DNA of 56,087 bases from Methanobacteriota archaeon (GCA_020725925.1 DYTN01000010.1:1-56087); one strand, 5' to 3'; counted from the stretch's first letter, positions 24,120-32,374 are shown. Notes: a model not told the origin generated them from the sequence alone. Made by a program: numbers and translations.

Positions 24120-24673
24120 AGCGAGACCTCCCTGGTCCTCTCGAAGGCCTCGCGCGCCGCCGCGACGTTCTCCTCCACCTTGACGGGAGCGATCTCGCGT
24201 ATGCTCTCGAGGATCGGCTCGATGTCGATCTTGTCGCAGATCTTGGCGAACCCGCCCATGATGGCAGTGTTCACGATCGGTGCCGTTTGAGAGCCAATGC
24301 CGTGCGCGGAAGCGATCGAGGTCGCGTCTATGACGTAGTACTTGAAACCTGAAGGGACACCGTCCAGAGGCGAAGCCTCTGGGTAGTTGATTAGGACCCT
24401 GCCGCCCGTCTTGAGGCCTTCCAGGACGTCCACGCCCCTAAGCAGGGAACTGTCCAGCACGACCACGTAGTCCGGCTCGTAGATGCTCGACTTGATTCGT
24501 ATGGGGCTCTCGTCTATGCGCGCGTACGCGGTCACGGGCGCGCCCCTGCGTTCCACGCCGAAGAACGGGAACGCAGATACCTCGAAACCCATCTTGAAGG
24601 CGGCCTCCGCCAGGACCTCGGAAGCGATCACAACCCCCTGGCCCCCCCTTCCGTGGAACCTGACCTCAATCAC
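24116..24673 (-). CDS. porG: Pyruvate:ferredoxin oxidoreductase, gamma subunit
   Basis: A 185-residue gamma subunit with the family start EVRFHGRGGQGVV-ASEVLAEAA (residues 3-25), then FPFFGVERRGAPV (about 35-47) and YVVVLDSSLL. It heads the porGDAB operon; spacing between all four genes is overlap or single-base contact. A TATA-like CTTAATAT at 24709-24716 on the minus strand predicts a short leader of about 10-15 bases. Confidence 0.93.
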   Translation of the reverse strand: MIEVRFHGRGGQGVVIASEVLAEAAFKMGFEVSAFPFFGVERRGAPVTAYARIDESPIRIKSSIYEPDYVVVLDSSLLRGVDVLEGLKTGGRVLINYPEASPLDGVPSGFKYYVIDATSIASAHGIGSQTAPIVNTAIMGGFAKICDKIDIEPILESIREIAPVKVEENVAAAREAFERTREVSL

Positions 24674-24685
24674 TGGGTGCCACCG

Positions 24686-24718
24686 TTGTACTTGTTAGTA
24701 CGTTCGGGATATTAAGTA
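24686..24718. promoter_or_regulatory. por promoter region with GTAC-N6-GTAC
   Basis: The short gap between porG (minus) and the exosome-like gene (plus) holds CTTAATAT (24709-24716, minus strand), a good TATA box for porG. Downstream of it, in the porG leader, lies GTAC-TTGTTA-GTAC (24688-24701). It could be a repressor site; only the GTAC ends are symmetrical, so this is weak. Confidence 0.35.
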
Positions 24719-24811
24719 TTGACCGAGCTACAAGAGCGGGCTGAGAGCCCTGTGCTCCTGCACGACGGCCTGTCACGCTATCTCCTGGATTTACATAGAG
24801 GCGAATCGCAT

Positions 24812-25276
24812 ATGGACCGCGTGAAGAGGCAGTTCGCAGGGCTGTTCGCGAGGACGATTTGCCACACGACCGAGGACCTGGACAAGGTCAGGATGGCGAT
24901 GGTCAGCGCCATCGGCGATGCAGATCTCAAGGTCTCAAGAGCTGAGGGGCACCACGGCAACCCGATGACTGTCATCGAGGCATCCGTCCACGGACAGGAT
25001 GCGGTGGACGAGCTCTTCGCCAGACTGCCCGTTGTCGATCTCGAGCAGGTCGAGCGTTCGCTGGCATCCAGGATCGACGATTCGTGCTACCTCTTCCTGA
25101 GGATCGAAAAGCAGGCAGCGTACAAGGGAGACATCAGGCTGAGTTCCGGAGAGGACGTGGTCTCGATACGGGTGAAGGTGAATTCATTCCCTGCGAGGCG
25201 CGAGATCGCTGAGAGGATTGTCCGGGAATACATCGACGGTCTGCTCGCCAAGCGGAGAGCGGACACCAGCGCATGA
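24812..25276 (+). CDS. Exosome-associated RNA-binding protein, COG1325-like
   Basis: A 154-residue protein resembling the archaeal 'predicted exosome subunit' family (COG1325), small RNA-binding-fold proteins related to the L5/L11-like superfamily. The conserved start is IC-TTEDLDKVRMAMVSAIGD, followed by a histidine-glycine turn (EGHHGNPMTVIEA) and a C-terminal DDSCYLFLRIEKQAAY strand. ATG 24812 is chosen because family similarity begins a few residues after it; a TTG at 24719 would give a longer form that overlaps the por promoter. It is 54 bases upstream of tRNA-Leu. Confidence 0.7.
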   Translation: MDRVKRQFAGLFARTICHTTEDLDKVRMAMVSAIGDADLKVSRAEGHHGNPMTVIEASVHGQDAVDELFARLPVVDLEQVERSLASRIDDSCYLFLRIEKQAAYKGDIRLSSGEDVVSIRVKVNSFPARREIAERIVREYIDGLLAKRRADTSA

Positions 25277-25296
25277 CCAGGCGGGCTGCGATTCTT

Positions 25297-25305
25297 ACTT
25301 ATAAT
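25297..25305 (+). promoter_or_regulatory. TATA box of tRNA-Leu
   Basis: ACTTATAAT is centred about 30 bases before the first base of the mature tRNA, the usual position for an archaeal tRNA promoter. Confidence 0.5.
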
Positions 25306-25330
25306 GATGAGGCATCTGCGTTGACGGGAT

Positions 25331-25415
25331 GCAGGGGTAGCCAAGCATGGCCAACGGCGCAAGGCTTAGGACCTTGTCCAGAAGTGGTTCCGCGGTTCAA
25401 ATCCGCGCCCCTGCA
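25331..25415 (+). tRNA. tRNA-Leu (anticodon TAG)
   Basis: An 85-base class II tRNA. The acceptor stem pairs GCAGGGG with CCCCTGC, with discriminator A. The D-arm begins TAGCCAAG. The anticodon arm is CAAGG-CTTAGGA-CCTTG with TAG at the anticodon. A long variable arm follows and the T-arm is CGCGG-TTCAAAT-CCGCG. No CCA is encoded and there is no intron. Decoding is leucine. Confidence 0.96.
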
Positions 25416-25648
25416 CCTCCCCCTTCTGGCCGATCTTTCGGAAGGAAGAGCTCGCACCCGGAGTCGAACTCAGCCTGCGAGAGCCACTTGCGATAGACGC
25501 CCTCGGGATAGCATCCCCTGTGGGGTCCCCGCGCTTCGAGCCACGCACAGTTCCTGCAAGTCCTACCAGAGCTGCGCCTGACGGTCGCGAGTACCAGGCG
25601 CTCTTCCTTTGTGTACTCATCATTCGGGTGTGGTCTGCGCGTGGGCAC
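25397..25648 (-). CDS. Small Cys-containing protein, putative
   Basis: An 83-residue reading frame with CRNCAWLEARG (C-x2-C), then GCYPEGVYRKWLSQAEFDSGCELF. The four Cys and the aromatic 'YRKWL' look like a small metal-binding archaeal protein, not random sequence. A GTG start at 25648 has a weak TATA-like sequence about 24 bases upstream. Its 3' end runs 19 bases into the antisense of tRNA-Leu. An overlapping ATG frame (25366-25623) lacks the Cys pattern and is rejected. Confidence 0.45.
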   Translation of the reverse strand: MPTRRPHPNDEYTKEERLVLATVRRSSGRTCRNCAWLEARGPHRGCYPEGVYRKWLSQAEFDSGCELFLPKDRPEGGGAGARI

Positions 25649-25701
25649 GGCCCGGTATTCGTCAGCTGAGTATTGGCATTTGCGCGCGTCGGCCGGTAGG
25701 A

Positions 25702-25710
25702 GATATATAC
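25702..25710 (+). promoter_or_regulatory. TATA box, leaderless start of the zinc/membrane protein
   Basis: GATATATAC is centred about 27 bases before GTG 25733. This supports that GTG as the real start and a leaderless message. Confidence 0.55.
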
Positions 25711-25732
25711 GGCCCTTGTGTTCCTCCAGTGC

Positions 25733-26074
25733 GTGAAGTACCTCTACTGCCCCAGGTGCAAAGAACTCAGGGTGAAGCCCTGGTACGCCATCGCGAACAA
25801 GTGCCAGAGGTGCTTTGGCGTGGCCACGCCGATCAACATACCTCCCAACTGGATGACCTACATGACCTACGTCTTGTACGTGGTGGTCCCGGCGATGATA
25901 TTGGTCTATGTGACCAACGACGACAAGACCTGGCTGTACGCCTCGCTCGTGGGCCTTGTCATCATGTTCATGCTCACCTTCGCTGACCAGGCCAGGGGAG
26001 CTGCATACGCCCGCTCGAAGCTCAAGGTGGCTGGCTCGGACCTAGACGACTTCAGAAGGCGCGGCTGGACATAG
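25733..26074 (+). CDS. Zinc-ribbon membrane protein
   Basis: A 113-residue protein. Residues about 4-28 carry two C-x2-C knuckles (CPRC and CQRC) forming a zinc ribbon. Two membrane helices follow (about 40-58 and 66-85), then a charged cytoplasmic tail. GTG 25733 is chosen over the in-frame GTG at 25718, because it lies at the predicted transcription start. Its 3' end overlaps the convergent pilin-like gene by about 33 bases. The role is unknown. Confidence 0.65.
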   Translation: MKYLYCPRCKELRVKPWYAIANKCQRCFGVATPINIPPNWMTYMTYVLYVVVPAMILVYVTNDDKTWLYASLVGLVIMFMLTFADQARGAAYARSKLKVAGSDLDDFRRRGWT

Positions 26075-26596
26075 CACCAGCACCGCGAGGAATCTCTCGC
26101 CACCCTCCCCAGGCAGGACGGAGTTCGCGGCCACCATGTCCGTGCCATTTGCTGGGACGTCCGGGATCGCCAGGAGGGGCGAGCCGGAATCACCCGAGGC
26201 GGCGACCACCAGAAGGTGGGGGCCGCTGTGGACGCCGGTGATGTTCGTCAGTGCTACAAGCAGCAGCTCGTTCAGTTGCCTGAAGGCGTCCTTCGAAGCG
26301 CCTTCTGCCAGGAGATGCGCCTCGACGAAGATGCATTCCCCGACAGCCTCGCCCGAAGAGAGGAGGACATCGTACGGGGTTCCGATGCGAACTTCCTTTC
26401 CGAGCGAGGCCTTCAGGAACGCCTCCAGGACCTCCCCCGGGTCCGTAGGGCAATCGTAGGATCCAGAGCCTCCTCGCTCAGGTGGCCCGATGTACGAAAG
26501 CAGCACAGTGGATATCACCATAGCGGTCGAGAAGAACACCAGCGCGTCCATGACGGCGAGCTGGCCGCAGTCGTCGCGGACCTTTCTACCAGGCAA
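26042..26596 (-). CDS. Pilin-like single-pass membrane protein of the type IV pilus locus
   Basis: A 184-residue protein with a short charged N-terminus (RKVRDD), then GQLAVMDALVFFSTAMVISTVL, a single membrane helix at about residues 14-35. The rest is a predicted external domain rich in Ala, Leu, Gly and Ser. The Gly-Gln before a hydrophobic helix recalls archaeal prepilins but is not a perfect class III signal. Similar small single-pass proteins flank pilus ATPase genes in other euryarchaea. The start overlaps the end of the next gene upstream by 11 bases, so the two are coupled. Confidence 0.55.
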   Translation of the reverse strand: MPGRKVRDDCGQLAVMDALVFFSTAMVISTVLLSYIGPPERGGSGSYDCPTDPGEVLEAFLKASLGKEVRIGTPYDVLLSSGEAVGECIFVEAHLLAEGASKDAFRQLNELLLVALTNITGVHSGPHLLVVAASGDSGSPLLAIPDVPANGTDMVAANSVLPGEGGERFLAVLVLCPAAPSEVV

Positions 26597-27026
26597 CTAC
26601 CCTTACCTCCAGAATCACAACGATGCCGTCATCGTCGATGGCGTTCATGAGGGCGGACGCGTACCCAGTCCTCGACTGCTCGAAGACTCCGAAGGACTCC
26701 ACTCTCAGCCACTCCACGTTGGGGTGGCGCATCACCACTGACACCGTGCAGCCCGTGACCCGATTCAGCGACACGGCCAGGTCGGCGCCGACCACGGACG
26801 CCACCGTCGGCATCACGCCGCTGCTCTCCTGGTTCCTGAGCTTCCCCAGCACTTCGAGAAGCAGGCTCTCCGCGAGCGCATCGGCCTCCTCCTCACTCCT
26901 AGCCTCGTCCAACCTCTGCGACACATAGACTCCCGTCGACATGAGTAACGCAACTCCTGCGAGCACGAACGCGAGCACGGGCAGGTCTTCGAAGAACCCG
27001 CCGACAGCGCTCTCATCGGCCTTCAT
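26586..27026 (-). CDS. Second pilin-like membrane protein of the type IV pilus locus
   Basis: A 146-residue protein with one N-terminal membrane helix (about residues 12-35), then an acidic helix (RLDEARSEEEADALAESLLLEVLGKL) and a beta-rich external domain. This is the usual shape of a minor pilin or pseudopilin after cleavage, but no prepilin-peptidase motif is certain. It starts a two-gene minus-strand unit, divergent from the ATPase operon. Confidence 0.55.
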   Translation of the reverse strand: MKADESAVGGFFEDLPVLAFVLAGVALLMSTGVYVSQRLDEARSEEEADALAESLLLEVLGKLRNQESSGVMPTVASVVGADLAVSLNRVTGCTVSVVMRHPNVEWLRVESFGVFEQSRTGYASALMNAIDDDGIVVILEVRVVAW

Positions 27027-27124
27027 GAGAGTGCCATGTGTCGCCCCAGTTAGCTCTCTATTTGCTACATGTAGCCTACAGCCGCGGCAATCAAAGAAGA
27101 ACCCCCAGCGACCTCCGAGCCGTC

Positions 27125-27652
27125 ATGAGACACCGACAAGGGCCGACCAAGCAGCTCGCGCCAAGCATCAACCCCGAGACCAAGTGCCCTCACGAGTACA
27201 TAGAGGACGAGGGCCTCCAGCTCGAGATCGACTGCTCGTCCTGCGCGGGTGCCCATGACCTGTCGAACGGAAAATGCCTCACAGGCGTCCTCAACGTGAT
27301 GGCAACCGGAGCCGTCCCAGAGGCGATAGTCCTGAGGCGGTTCATTCACAAGCGGTACCGGGGGGAGGCGATCAGGCTCGCCGCGACGCTAGCCTCTGAG
27401 CTCGCCTCCCTCAACAGGGCGATCACCTCCCAGGAACCTCCGTCAGACAGAAGGTGTCGGACATGCCCTGTCGGCGCGGACAGGGTCCTGCGGACCCTGA
27501 AGAGGCGACTGCTGGACAACCCTGAGACGTACCATGCCCAAAGGACGGCGGTGGCCGCGGAGCTTCGTGCGAAGGCAGGGGGACAGACCTGCGAGAGACC
27601 CATGAGATGCCTCGAGACCACCCTCTCATCCGCCTCCATGGAGGTGTTCTGA
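27125..27652 (+). CDS. Cys-rich protein preceding the type IV pilus ATPase
   Basis: A 175-residue soluble protein with about nine Cys. Visible are CPHEYIEDEG, CSSCAGAHDLSNGKC, CRTCPVGADR and CERPMRC, so it may bind zinc or an iron-sulfur cluster. Between them is a helical core (FIHKRYRGEAIRLAATLASELASLNRAI). The stop codon is directly followed by the ATPase ATG (TGA-ATG), implying coupling. ATG 27125 is chosen; an in-frame GTG-type start at 27038 would add an unconserved, basic stretch. The family is not recognised. Confidence 0.55.
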   Translation: MRHRQGPTKQLAPSINPETKCPHEYIEDEGLQLEIDCSSCAGAHDLSNGKCLTGVLNVMATGAVPEAIVLRRFIHKRYRGEAIRLAATLASELASLNRAITSQEPPSDRRCRTCPVGADRVLRTLKRRLLDNPETYHAQRTAVAAELRAKAGGQTCERPMRCLETTLSSASMEVF

Positions 27653-29410
27653 ATGACATCCAAGATCCCATCGCCGAGGATTGTCTCGGTGTCGGCGTGT
27701 CTCCCGAGCCCGACGGCAGCCGCAGTCATCACCGTGAGGCCTCACAGGCATCCGGTCCAAACGGGCAGAGGCCAGGTGGAGACAAGGCCGTGCTTCGCCT
27801 CGTCCTGGATAGAACACGTCGAGACGAGCGGCTCAGAGACGGTTGCGGAGTATCAGATCGCGGGAGTTGGGGTGCGCATCCTCTCGCCTCAGGCCTCGAC
27901 CCGGGGGTTCTACATCATAAGCCCACCTGAGTACAGGCTGAACCCGCTCTATCTTCAGGTGTTGGCGAGCGCCATGGAGCAGATCACGCGTTCCATCCCG
28001 CAGGACCTCGAACTGCGCTCCCTGGCCACAGTGCGCCCGCATGTGAAGAACCGCGCAAAGGACTTCATCTTCTCCAGATTAGCCTCGAGGCAGGCCGACG
28101 AAATCGTCGGTATGGACCTCGAGAAGGAGTCCGAGCGACTCGCGGAGCTGCTCTGCAGGTACACCACGGGCTACGGCGTGCTCGAGACGCTCCTGCAGGA
28201 CCCCCTGATACAGGACATCTACATCGACGCGCCCTCGGGCCAGACACCGGTCCAGGTCGTCCTCAGATCGGATGCGGCCAAGGGCGTCAGACAGAAATGT
28301 CGGACGAACATCTTCGTGGGCAGGCGGGACATCCAGGGGTTCGTGTCCAGGGTCAAGTTCGAGACTGGGCTGCCGTTCTCAGAGGCGCATCCTGTGCTCG
28401 AGGCGGACATGAGGCGCCTGGGGGCGAGGGTGACTCTTGTGGGCCCTCCCGTGAGCGAGAAGGGCGTTTCCGTCGCCATTAGGAAGCATTCGGCGAGCGC
28501 CTGGACCATGCCCATGCTCATCTCCAACGGCTCCCTCAGCCCTCTGCTGTCGAGCTTCCTGTGGGCGAGCGTGCTGGGCAGGCGGACCGTGCTGCTCGCC
28601 GGGAGCCGAGGGGCCGGAAAGACAACGCTCCTGGGCGCCATGATGATGGAGTTCCCGCTTTCCCAGCGGATAGTCCTGATCGAGGACACGCCTGAGATCC
28701 CCGTGGGCAGGATGCAGATACTGGGGTACGACCTGCAGGCTCTGAGGTTCTCAGAGGACGGCGGTGAGAGCAGCGTTTCCGCCGAGGAAACGCTGAGGGT
28801 CAGCCTCAGGATGGGCGAGAGCGCCATCGTGATAGGCGAGGTGAGGGGACGGGAGGCCAAGGTCCTGTACGAGAGCATGCGTGCGGGCAGCGCGGGCTCA
28901 GCCGTCCTCGGGACCATCCACGGCAACTCGGCCAAGGGCGTCCTCGACAGGGCGGTGGAGGACCTGGGTGTCACTGAGCGCGCCTTCTCGTCCACGGACC
29001 TGGTGGTCGTCATAGGCCTTGTGAGGTCGCCCGACGGGGCTCGCTTCTTCAGGCGCGTTGTGCAGGTCGCAGAGGTCAGGCAGGTCGGACAGGGCGTGGA
29101 GCTCGTGGACCTGTTCAGGCTCGAGCCTGGCTGCACGTGCGCCAAGCCGACGGAGGATTTCGCTCGGGAGTGCAAGACGATCAGAGGCATCTCAGAGGCG
29201 CTCGGCATCGACCCGGGCGACGCGATTGACATCATCAAGGCGAAGGCGCATGCGGACCAGCTTGCCGCCGACGCGCAGGCCGAAAGCGGGCCGATGAGCG
29301 ACGAGACGAGGGTCCGGTCGAACGAGGTCCTGACCGAGGCCCTGTTCGGCGCTGGGGGTCCGGAAGAGGGCCTCAAGAAATGGAGGCGGTGGTTCGATGC
29401 GAGGCGATGA
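27653..29410 (+). CDS. Type II/IV secretion system ATPase (archaeal pilus type)
   Basis: A 585-residue secretion NTPase of the GspE/VirB11 family that powers type IV pilus or archaellum-like assembly. Motifs in order are Walker A GSRGAGKTTL (about residues 317-326), Asp box VLIEDTPEIP (about 340-350), Walker B AIVIGEVRG (about 390-398) and His box LGTIHGNSAKG (about 418-428). The first ~60 residues are low in similarity; a GTG about 40 codons in is an alternative start. Immediately downstream is the TadC-like platform gene, overlapping by 14 bases. A C-terminal extension of about 80 charged residues is present. Confidence 0.88.
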   Translation: MTSKIPSPRIVSVSACLPSPTAAAVITVRPHRHPVQTGRGQVETRPCFASSWIEHVETSGSETVAEYQIAGVGVRILSPQASTRGFYIISPPEYRLNPLYLQVLASAMEQITRSIPQDLELRSLATVRPHVKNRAKDFIFSRLASRQADEIVGMDLEKESERLAELLCRYTTGYGVLETLLQDPLIQDIYIDAPSGQTPVQVVLRSDAAKGVRQKCRTNIFVGRRDIQGFVSRVKFETGLPFSEAHPVLEADMRRLGARVTLVGPPVSEKGVSVAIRKHSASAWTMPMLISNGSLSPLLSSFLWASVLGRRTVLLAGSRGAGKTTLLGAMMMEFPLSQRIVLIEDTPEIPVGRMQILGYDLQALRFSEDGGESSVSAEETLRVSLRMGESAIVIGEVRGREAKVLYESMRAGSAGSAVLGTIHGNSAKGVLDRAVEDLGVTERAFSSTDLVVVIGLVRSPDGARFFRRVVQVAEVRQVGQGVELVDLFRLEPGCTCAKPTEDFARECKTIRGISEALGIDPGDAIDIIKAKAHADQLAADAQAESGPMSDETRVRSNEVLTEALFGAGGPEEGLKKWRRWFDARR

Positions 29411-29879
29411 CACGTCCGAACGGGCGCACGCGAGATACGAGCGCGCGTGCGTGGCCCTCGAGAGGCTGGCAGCCCGCCTTTGGAACGCACGAAGGAACAG
29501 CGGGAATCCTGCAGGACACCGAGGGCGGGCGCGAAGCCCCAGGCTCGTGGGGATGGCGCACAAGCTCGACATCGCGGGCATTGACCTGCAGCCAGACACC
29601 GTGACCGCGGCTGCGAATGCACTTGCCGTGCTGGTCCTCCTCGCATCACTAGCGGCATCCGCGACGCTCTGGCTGATAGCTACGGACTGGCTTGTCGCTT
29701 CGGCTGTGTTCCTGAGCATGGTCGCCCCGATCCTTGCCCGACAGGCGGTCCTCGACCGGCCAGCCGTGGCCGCAGAGAAGCGGGCTGGAGAGGTGCTCAA
29801 GGGCTCACCAGGGGCGACCAACCTGATGATCATGAGCCTGAGACACGAGCCGTCCGTGGGTGCATATGGCATTTGCTGA
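29397..29879 (+). CDS. TadC/GspF-like platform protein, N-terminal fragment
   Basis: A 160-residue fragment. It starts with a charged, Arg-rich region (about 1-50), then two membrane helices (about 74-96 and 98-115), then the beginning of a T2SSF cytoplasmic domain (GATNLMIMSLRHEPSVG). In TadC/FlaJ-type proteins this segment continues through a helix pair. Here it stops after three more residues at a TGA that overlaps the ATG of the next frame. The missing helix pair and the frame change suggest a deletion of roughly 20-25 codons. Confidence 0.6.
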   Translation: MRGDDTSERAHARYERACVALERLAARLWNARRNSGNPAGHRGRARSPRLVGMAHKLDIAGIDLQPDTVTAAANALAVLVLLASLAASATLWLIATDWLVASAVFLSMVAPILARQAVLDRPAVAAEKRAGEVLKGSPGATNLMIMSLRHEPSVGAYGIC

Positions 29880-31165
29880 TGGGCAGGAGCGCAAGCTTCG
29901 AGGAATCCCTTCAGGACCTCGGCAGCAAGTGGGAGGGCCACAGCCCTGAGCTGAAGGCGTCGCTCGACTCCATGGTCACCGCATCGTGCGAGACCACGGA
30001 GGATGGGAAGAGGAGGGCACTCGACAGGGCCAACCACGCCATGGTCACGGGCGCGAAGCGCAGGATCGAGGAGTACGCCCTGTCCCTGTCCGGCCCGAGC
30101 ATGTTGCTCTTCGGGGTCGGCATACTCCTGCCCCTTATGGTGGGGTCTTTCATGCCGATGCTCTCCTGGAGCCTGTGGTCCCCCGAGGGCATGGTCCAGG
30201 ACGAGGGCGCTGACCGGCTCGGGACGGTCATCCAGACGGCGTTCGTCATGAACCTCCTGTTCCCGTCGATAGCCGTGTTGGTCGCCATAGGGGCAATCGC
30301 CCGGCATCCGATGGAACATGCTGGACGCACGCGCGAGCGTAGGAAGGCCAGCAGGAGCAGCCTCGGACTGTCGATTGCGGTGACAGCATTCCTGTGCAGT
30401 CTCGTGATCATGCAGCTCGACGGGACCGAAAGGGCGGTCGCCCTGCTCCTGTCGGGGACCGTGCCGGTCTCGATATGGCTTGTCGCGACGAACTGGCCCG
30501 GACCCGACCGGACGACCGCTTCCTCGTCGTCGCGCTTGGAGGAGGCCCTCTTCAGGCTAGGCGCCAGGATGCAGGAGGGCGAGAACTTCGAGTCGGCTAT
30601 GAGCCGCGTGGGAGCGGACATGGAAGGGCCAGGAGGAGAGATCCTCAGACGGCTGTGGCTGGGCTCGAACCTGTCGGGAAATGATTTCGAATCCCTCGCG
30701 GACGAGGGGGCCGCCGCAATAGGGTCGAGGAACGCGCTCGAAGGGTTGAAGGTCGTCAGGCGGGCGGCCTCCAAGGACGAGCGCTCGGCAGGCATGCTTG
30801 CAATGGACCTGGCAAACTACCTGAGGGACCTGGACGAGCTCGAGGCCGGCCTCAAGACCAGGCTGAGGCCGACGATATCCATGATGCGCGTGACGGCGTA
30901 TGCCCTCGGGCCGATAGTCCTGGGCATCACATTCACTATATACCTCGCGCTGGCGGCCATGGTAGGGGACAGCGGAGGGGCGATGGCCGCGGATGCGTTC
31001 TTCATGGTACTCGGCGTATTCCTGGCTGAGATCAACGCCGTCGTGGTCTTCTTCGTCTGGGGGATCGGAGGGGGAGGCGACAAGGGCAGTCTCGGATGCT
31101 CGATGGGCCTCTGCCTGCTCGCGTCCGTGCTGATATACACCGCCACCGTCACGCTCGCGTCGTGA
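29879..31165 (+). CDS. TadC/GspF-like platform protein, C-terminal fragment
   Basis: A 428-residue protein. It begins with LMGRSASFEESLQDL and GSKWEGHSPELKASL, the second half of the first T2SSF helical domain, followed by membrane helices (about 85-105, 120-140, 155-185). A second cytoplasmic T2SSF domain then has RLEEALFRLGARMQEGENFESAM, and a last set of helices lies at about 330-425. The frame is open upstream to at least 29822 and reads IWHL just before the ATG, which fits a TadC and implies the two frames were once one gene. Alternatively the TGATG junction is used to make two subunits. Confidence 0.65.
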   Translation: MGRSASFEESLQDLGSKWEGHSPELKASLDSMVTASCETTEDGKRRALDRANHAMVTGAKRRIEEYALSLSGPSMLLFGVGILLPLMVGSFMPMLSWSLWSPEGMVQDEGADRLGTVIQTAFVMNLLFPSIAVLVAIGAIARHPMEHAGRTRERRKASRSSLGLSIAVTAFLCSLVIMQLDGTERAVALLLSGTVPVSIWLVATNWPGPDRTTASSSSRLEEALFRLGARMQEGENFESAMSRVGADMEGPGGEILRRLWLGSNLSGNDFESLADEGAAAIGSRNALEGLKVVRRAASKDERSAGMLAMDLANYLRDLDELEAGLKTRLRPTISMMRVTAYALGPIVLGITFTIYLALAAMVGDSGGAMAADAFFMVLGVFLAEINAVVVFFVWGIGGGGDKGSLGCSMGLCLLASVLIYTATVTLAS

Positions 31166-31174
31166 GGGAGTGGT

Positions 31175-31738
31175 TCACCCGGGCTTCGTCCGGCTGGCGA
31201 TCTTCTCCATGTTCCTCTCGAGAAGGGCCAGCTCCTTCTGCTCGAACGCCCTCGGGTCGACCGGAATGATCATGATGGCCTTGCTCTGGGAGATGTGGTC
31301 GTTGACCTGGTCTATCATCCTCAGCACCTTGTTGAAGTCGTTGTTTGACACGAGGTACTCAATGCCGTCGAGGAGTATGATGCCACTCGGGTTCGCTTCC
31401 ACGAACTGGATCATCGTGTGCGTGAGTATGCCCAGATTGGTGGGGGAGATGACGTCCTGGCCAGCCCGAGTGGCGAGCCAGTAGATCGGCGTCTTCTCGA
31501 GGCCGTACTTCTGTCTGATCAGGTCCGGGTGCTGCCTGCTGACCGCGAGCCCGACCGAGGTCTCCGCTCCTTGGCCAGCGGACGACAGGATGTTGACGAA
31601 CGCATCGAAGCTGATGTCCGGAGGCGATTCCTCGACGACGTACGACCTCCCCGGGAGGAGGTTGTACTTCCTCGTGATGCCCAGGCCGCTCTCCCCGCCG
31701 CCGACCTTCACCCCGGTCCTCTTCTGGAAGAGGCCCAT
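31175..31738 (-). CDS. DUF835 domain protein
   Basis: A 187-residue protein, mainly a DUF835 domain (about residues 30-180). Diagnostic pieces are YVVEESPPDISFDAFV, PIYWLATRAG, IQFVEANPSGIILLDGIEYLVSNNDF and MIIPVDPRAFEQKELALLE. Archaeal DUF835 domains often occur with sensor or regulatory modules; their activity is unknown. The ATG touches the CheY-like stop codon (TAG-ATG), so both are one unit. It is convergent with the pilus operon, ending 9 bases from it. Confidence 0.8.
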   Translation of the reverse strand: MGLFQKRTGVKVGGGESGLGITRKYNLLPGRSYVVEESPPDISFDAFVNILSSAGQGAETSVGLAVSRQHPDLIRQKYGLEKTPIYWLATRAGQDVISPTNLGILTHTMIQFVEANPSGIILLDGIEYLVSNNDFNKVLRMIDQVNDHISQSKAIMIIPVDPRAFEQKELALLERNMEKIASRTKPG

Positions 31739-32095
31739 CTAATCACTCCACATCGTCAGGACGGAGCTGAGCGCTATCTCGTTGGTAGGCTTCAGCAGGA
31801 AGTCCTTGGCGCCGATGTCCAGGCTCTGCCTTATCATCGGCTTGTTGACGATGGAGCTCATCGCGATAATCTTGGCGTGCGGGTCGATCTCGAGCAACGC
31901 CTTGGTGAGCTCGACGCCGGACTTGTCGGGCAGGATCATGTCCACGAAGGAGATGTCGGGCCGCTCTCTCTTGAAGACCGCAATCGCGTGGACATAGTCC
32001 TCCGCCTCGACGGTCTCGTGAAAGCCCACGCGCACGAGAAGCTCGATCATGACCTTCCTGAAAGCCTCGGAATCGTCGACGACCAGTATCTTCAT
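31739..32095 (-). CDS. CheY-like response regulator receiver protein
   Basis: A 118-residue stand-alone receiver domain. The acidic pocket is D7-D8, the phospho-acceptor Asp is at 52 (FVDMILP), the conserved Ser at about 80 (IAMSS) and Lys at 102 (LLKPT), so all catalytic positions are present. It lacks an output domain, as CheY-type regulators do. The neighbouring DUF835 gene is a likely partner, and the convergent pilus operon a possible target; both are inferred. A TATA-like GATTATTAT lies about 45 bases upstream. Confidence 0.88.
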   Translation of the reverse strand: MKILVVDDSEAFRKVMIELLVRVGFHETVEAEDYVHAIAVFKRERPDISFVDMILPDKSGVELTKALLEIDPHAKIIAMSSIVNKPMIRQSLDIGAKDFLLKPTNEIALSSVLTMWSD

Positions 32096-32372
32096 GGCTA
32101 CCGCCCCGTTGGAGCCTTGTGCTGTACAATGCTCCCCCTCATAATAATCGTTGCCGTCGGGGAAGGAGGGAGATGGGCAGGCAATTGGTTTCCTGACGCA
32201 CGGCCCTTCCTCCTATTCCTTTCGGAGCACGGCGTCCATTCAAGGTTGCGTGCCAAATAGGAAGGGACTTATGTGCTACCCATCTCGGCAATCCATTGTG
32301 CAGCGTCAGTCATAAACATTGCGGCTGCAAGGAGCGGGCAGACGTACGGGGCGAGGACGCGATTGTGGACAA
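32096..32372. other. Intergenic stretch upstream of proteasome beta
   Basis: About 280 bases with no convincing gene. It holds the cheY promoter (near 32140 on the minus strand). No RNA gene or repeat was recognised. Confidence 0.35.
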
Positions 32373-32374
32373 AC

